Origin: Burkholderiales bacterium | GTDB lineage: Bacteria; Pseudomonadota; Gammaproteobacteria; Burkholderiales; Burkholderiaceae_C | DNA: 6,047 nucleotides | Assembly (NCBI GenBank): GCA_947453585.1 | Contig: CANGHQ010000123.1 | Coordinates: 1 to 6,047, forward strand | Direction of reading: 5' to 3' | In this document: one piece after another, positions 5,910 through 6,047 of the stretch | Position numbering within the stretch: position 1 is the stretch's first letter | Layout: every line of letters begins with the position of its first letter | The notes under the pieces: generated by a model | The model's input: the letters and a program-made list of their open reading frames with translations, nothing else | Databases searched by the model: none | Told to the model about the DNA's origin: nothing | Program-made: the position numbers and the translations under genes

Positions 5910-6047
5910 CTAGGCCGCTTTTTCAGCCAGCTTGAGCGCGCGCTTGAGGTCGTCCACCAAGTCGTCCGGGTCTTCCAGACCAATCGACAGGCGGATGGTG
6001 CCCGGGCCAATGCCCGCGCTCTTGAGCGCCGCATCGTCCATGCGGAA
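5910..6047 (-). CDS. Cys/Met-metabolism PLP-dependent enzyme, C-terminal 45 residues only
   Basis: The frame is open from the right edge of the window to a TAG at 5912-5910, giving the last 45 residues of a protein that continues beyond the window. The segment includes DDAALKSAGIGPGTIRLSIG and LEDPDDLVDDLKRALKLAEK. The G-I-GPG-TIRLSIGLEDPDDL pattern, followed by an acidic/basic amphipathic helix, is the conserved C-terminus of the Cys/Met metabolism family of fold-type I PLP enzymes (O-acetyl/O-succinylhomoserine sulfhydrylase, cystathionine gamma-synthase, cystathionine beta-lyase, methionine gamma-lyase). The catalytic lysine and PLP site lie outside the window, so the exact member cannot be told. 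A homocysteine- or methionine-forming sulfhydrylase or gamma-synthase is most likely. It is convergent with the LhgO-like gene. Confidence 0.82.
   Translation of the reverse strand, partial: FRMDDAALKSAGIGPGTIRLSIGLEDPDDLVDDLKRALKLAEKAA

Noticed and set aside
4925..6034. Long open frame (369 codons) on the minus strand opposite the LhgO-like gene
   Set aside because: It lies antisense to a gene with clear FAD and family motifs, its product is rich in Arg, Ala and Gln with no recognisable domain, and its right end also covers the PLP-enzyme gene in the wrong frame. Such shadows are common in GC-rich DNA.

Overview
This window is high-GC chromosomal DNA. The protein families and their wording (the mannitol/chloroaromatic type TRAP permeases, the short LhgO-like oxidase and the alpha/beta hydrolase) suggest a betaproteobacterium, most likely of the Comamonadaceae (Rhodoferax/Polaromonas-like). 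That placement is made from memory of protein families and not from any search. Four complete genes and two genes cut by the window edges fill almost all of it. I see no rRNA, tRNA, CRISPR array, insertion sequence or phage gene.

Layout, left to right: a TRAP transporter large permease gene (minus strand, running off the left edge, 1-1544); its small permease partner (minus, 1541-2158, overlapping by four bases, ATGA); a 120-base gap; an NhaD-type Na+/H+ antiporter gene (minus, 2279-3562); a 204-base gap carrying two perfect palindromes; an alpha/beta hydrolase gene (minus, GTG start, 3767-4588); a 135-base divergent intergenic region; an LhgO-like FAD-dependent oxidoreductase gene (plus, 4724-5854); a 55-base convergent gap; and the last 45 codons of a Cys/Met-metabolism PLP-dependent enzyme gene (minus, 5910-6047, running off the right edge).

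How they may work together: TRAP transporters are secondary importers that are usually Na+-coupled, and NhaD exports Na+ in exchange for H+. The antiporter next to the TRAP permeases could therefore sustain the Na+ gradient that drives uptake, but this rests on proximity and family knowledge only. No substrate-binding protein gene (dctP type) is present in the visible part, so the TRAP substrate cannot be named. The hydrolase and the oxidase are divergent neighbours with recognisable folds and catalytic motifs, but the hydrolase substrate is unknown.

The region looks like ordinary core-type metabolism and transport. I found no convincing new system. The most notable unexplained structure is the pair of perfect palindromes (14 and 20 bp) sharing a CTTTGC/GCAAAG core upstream of nhaD.
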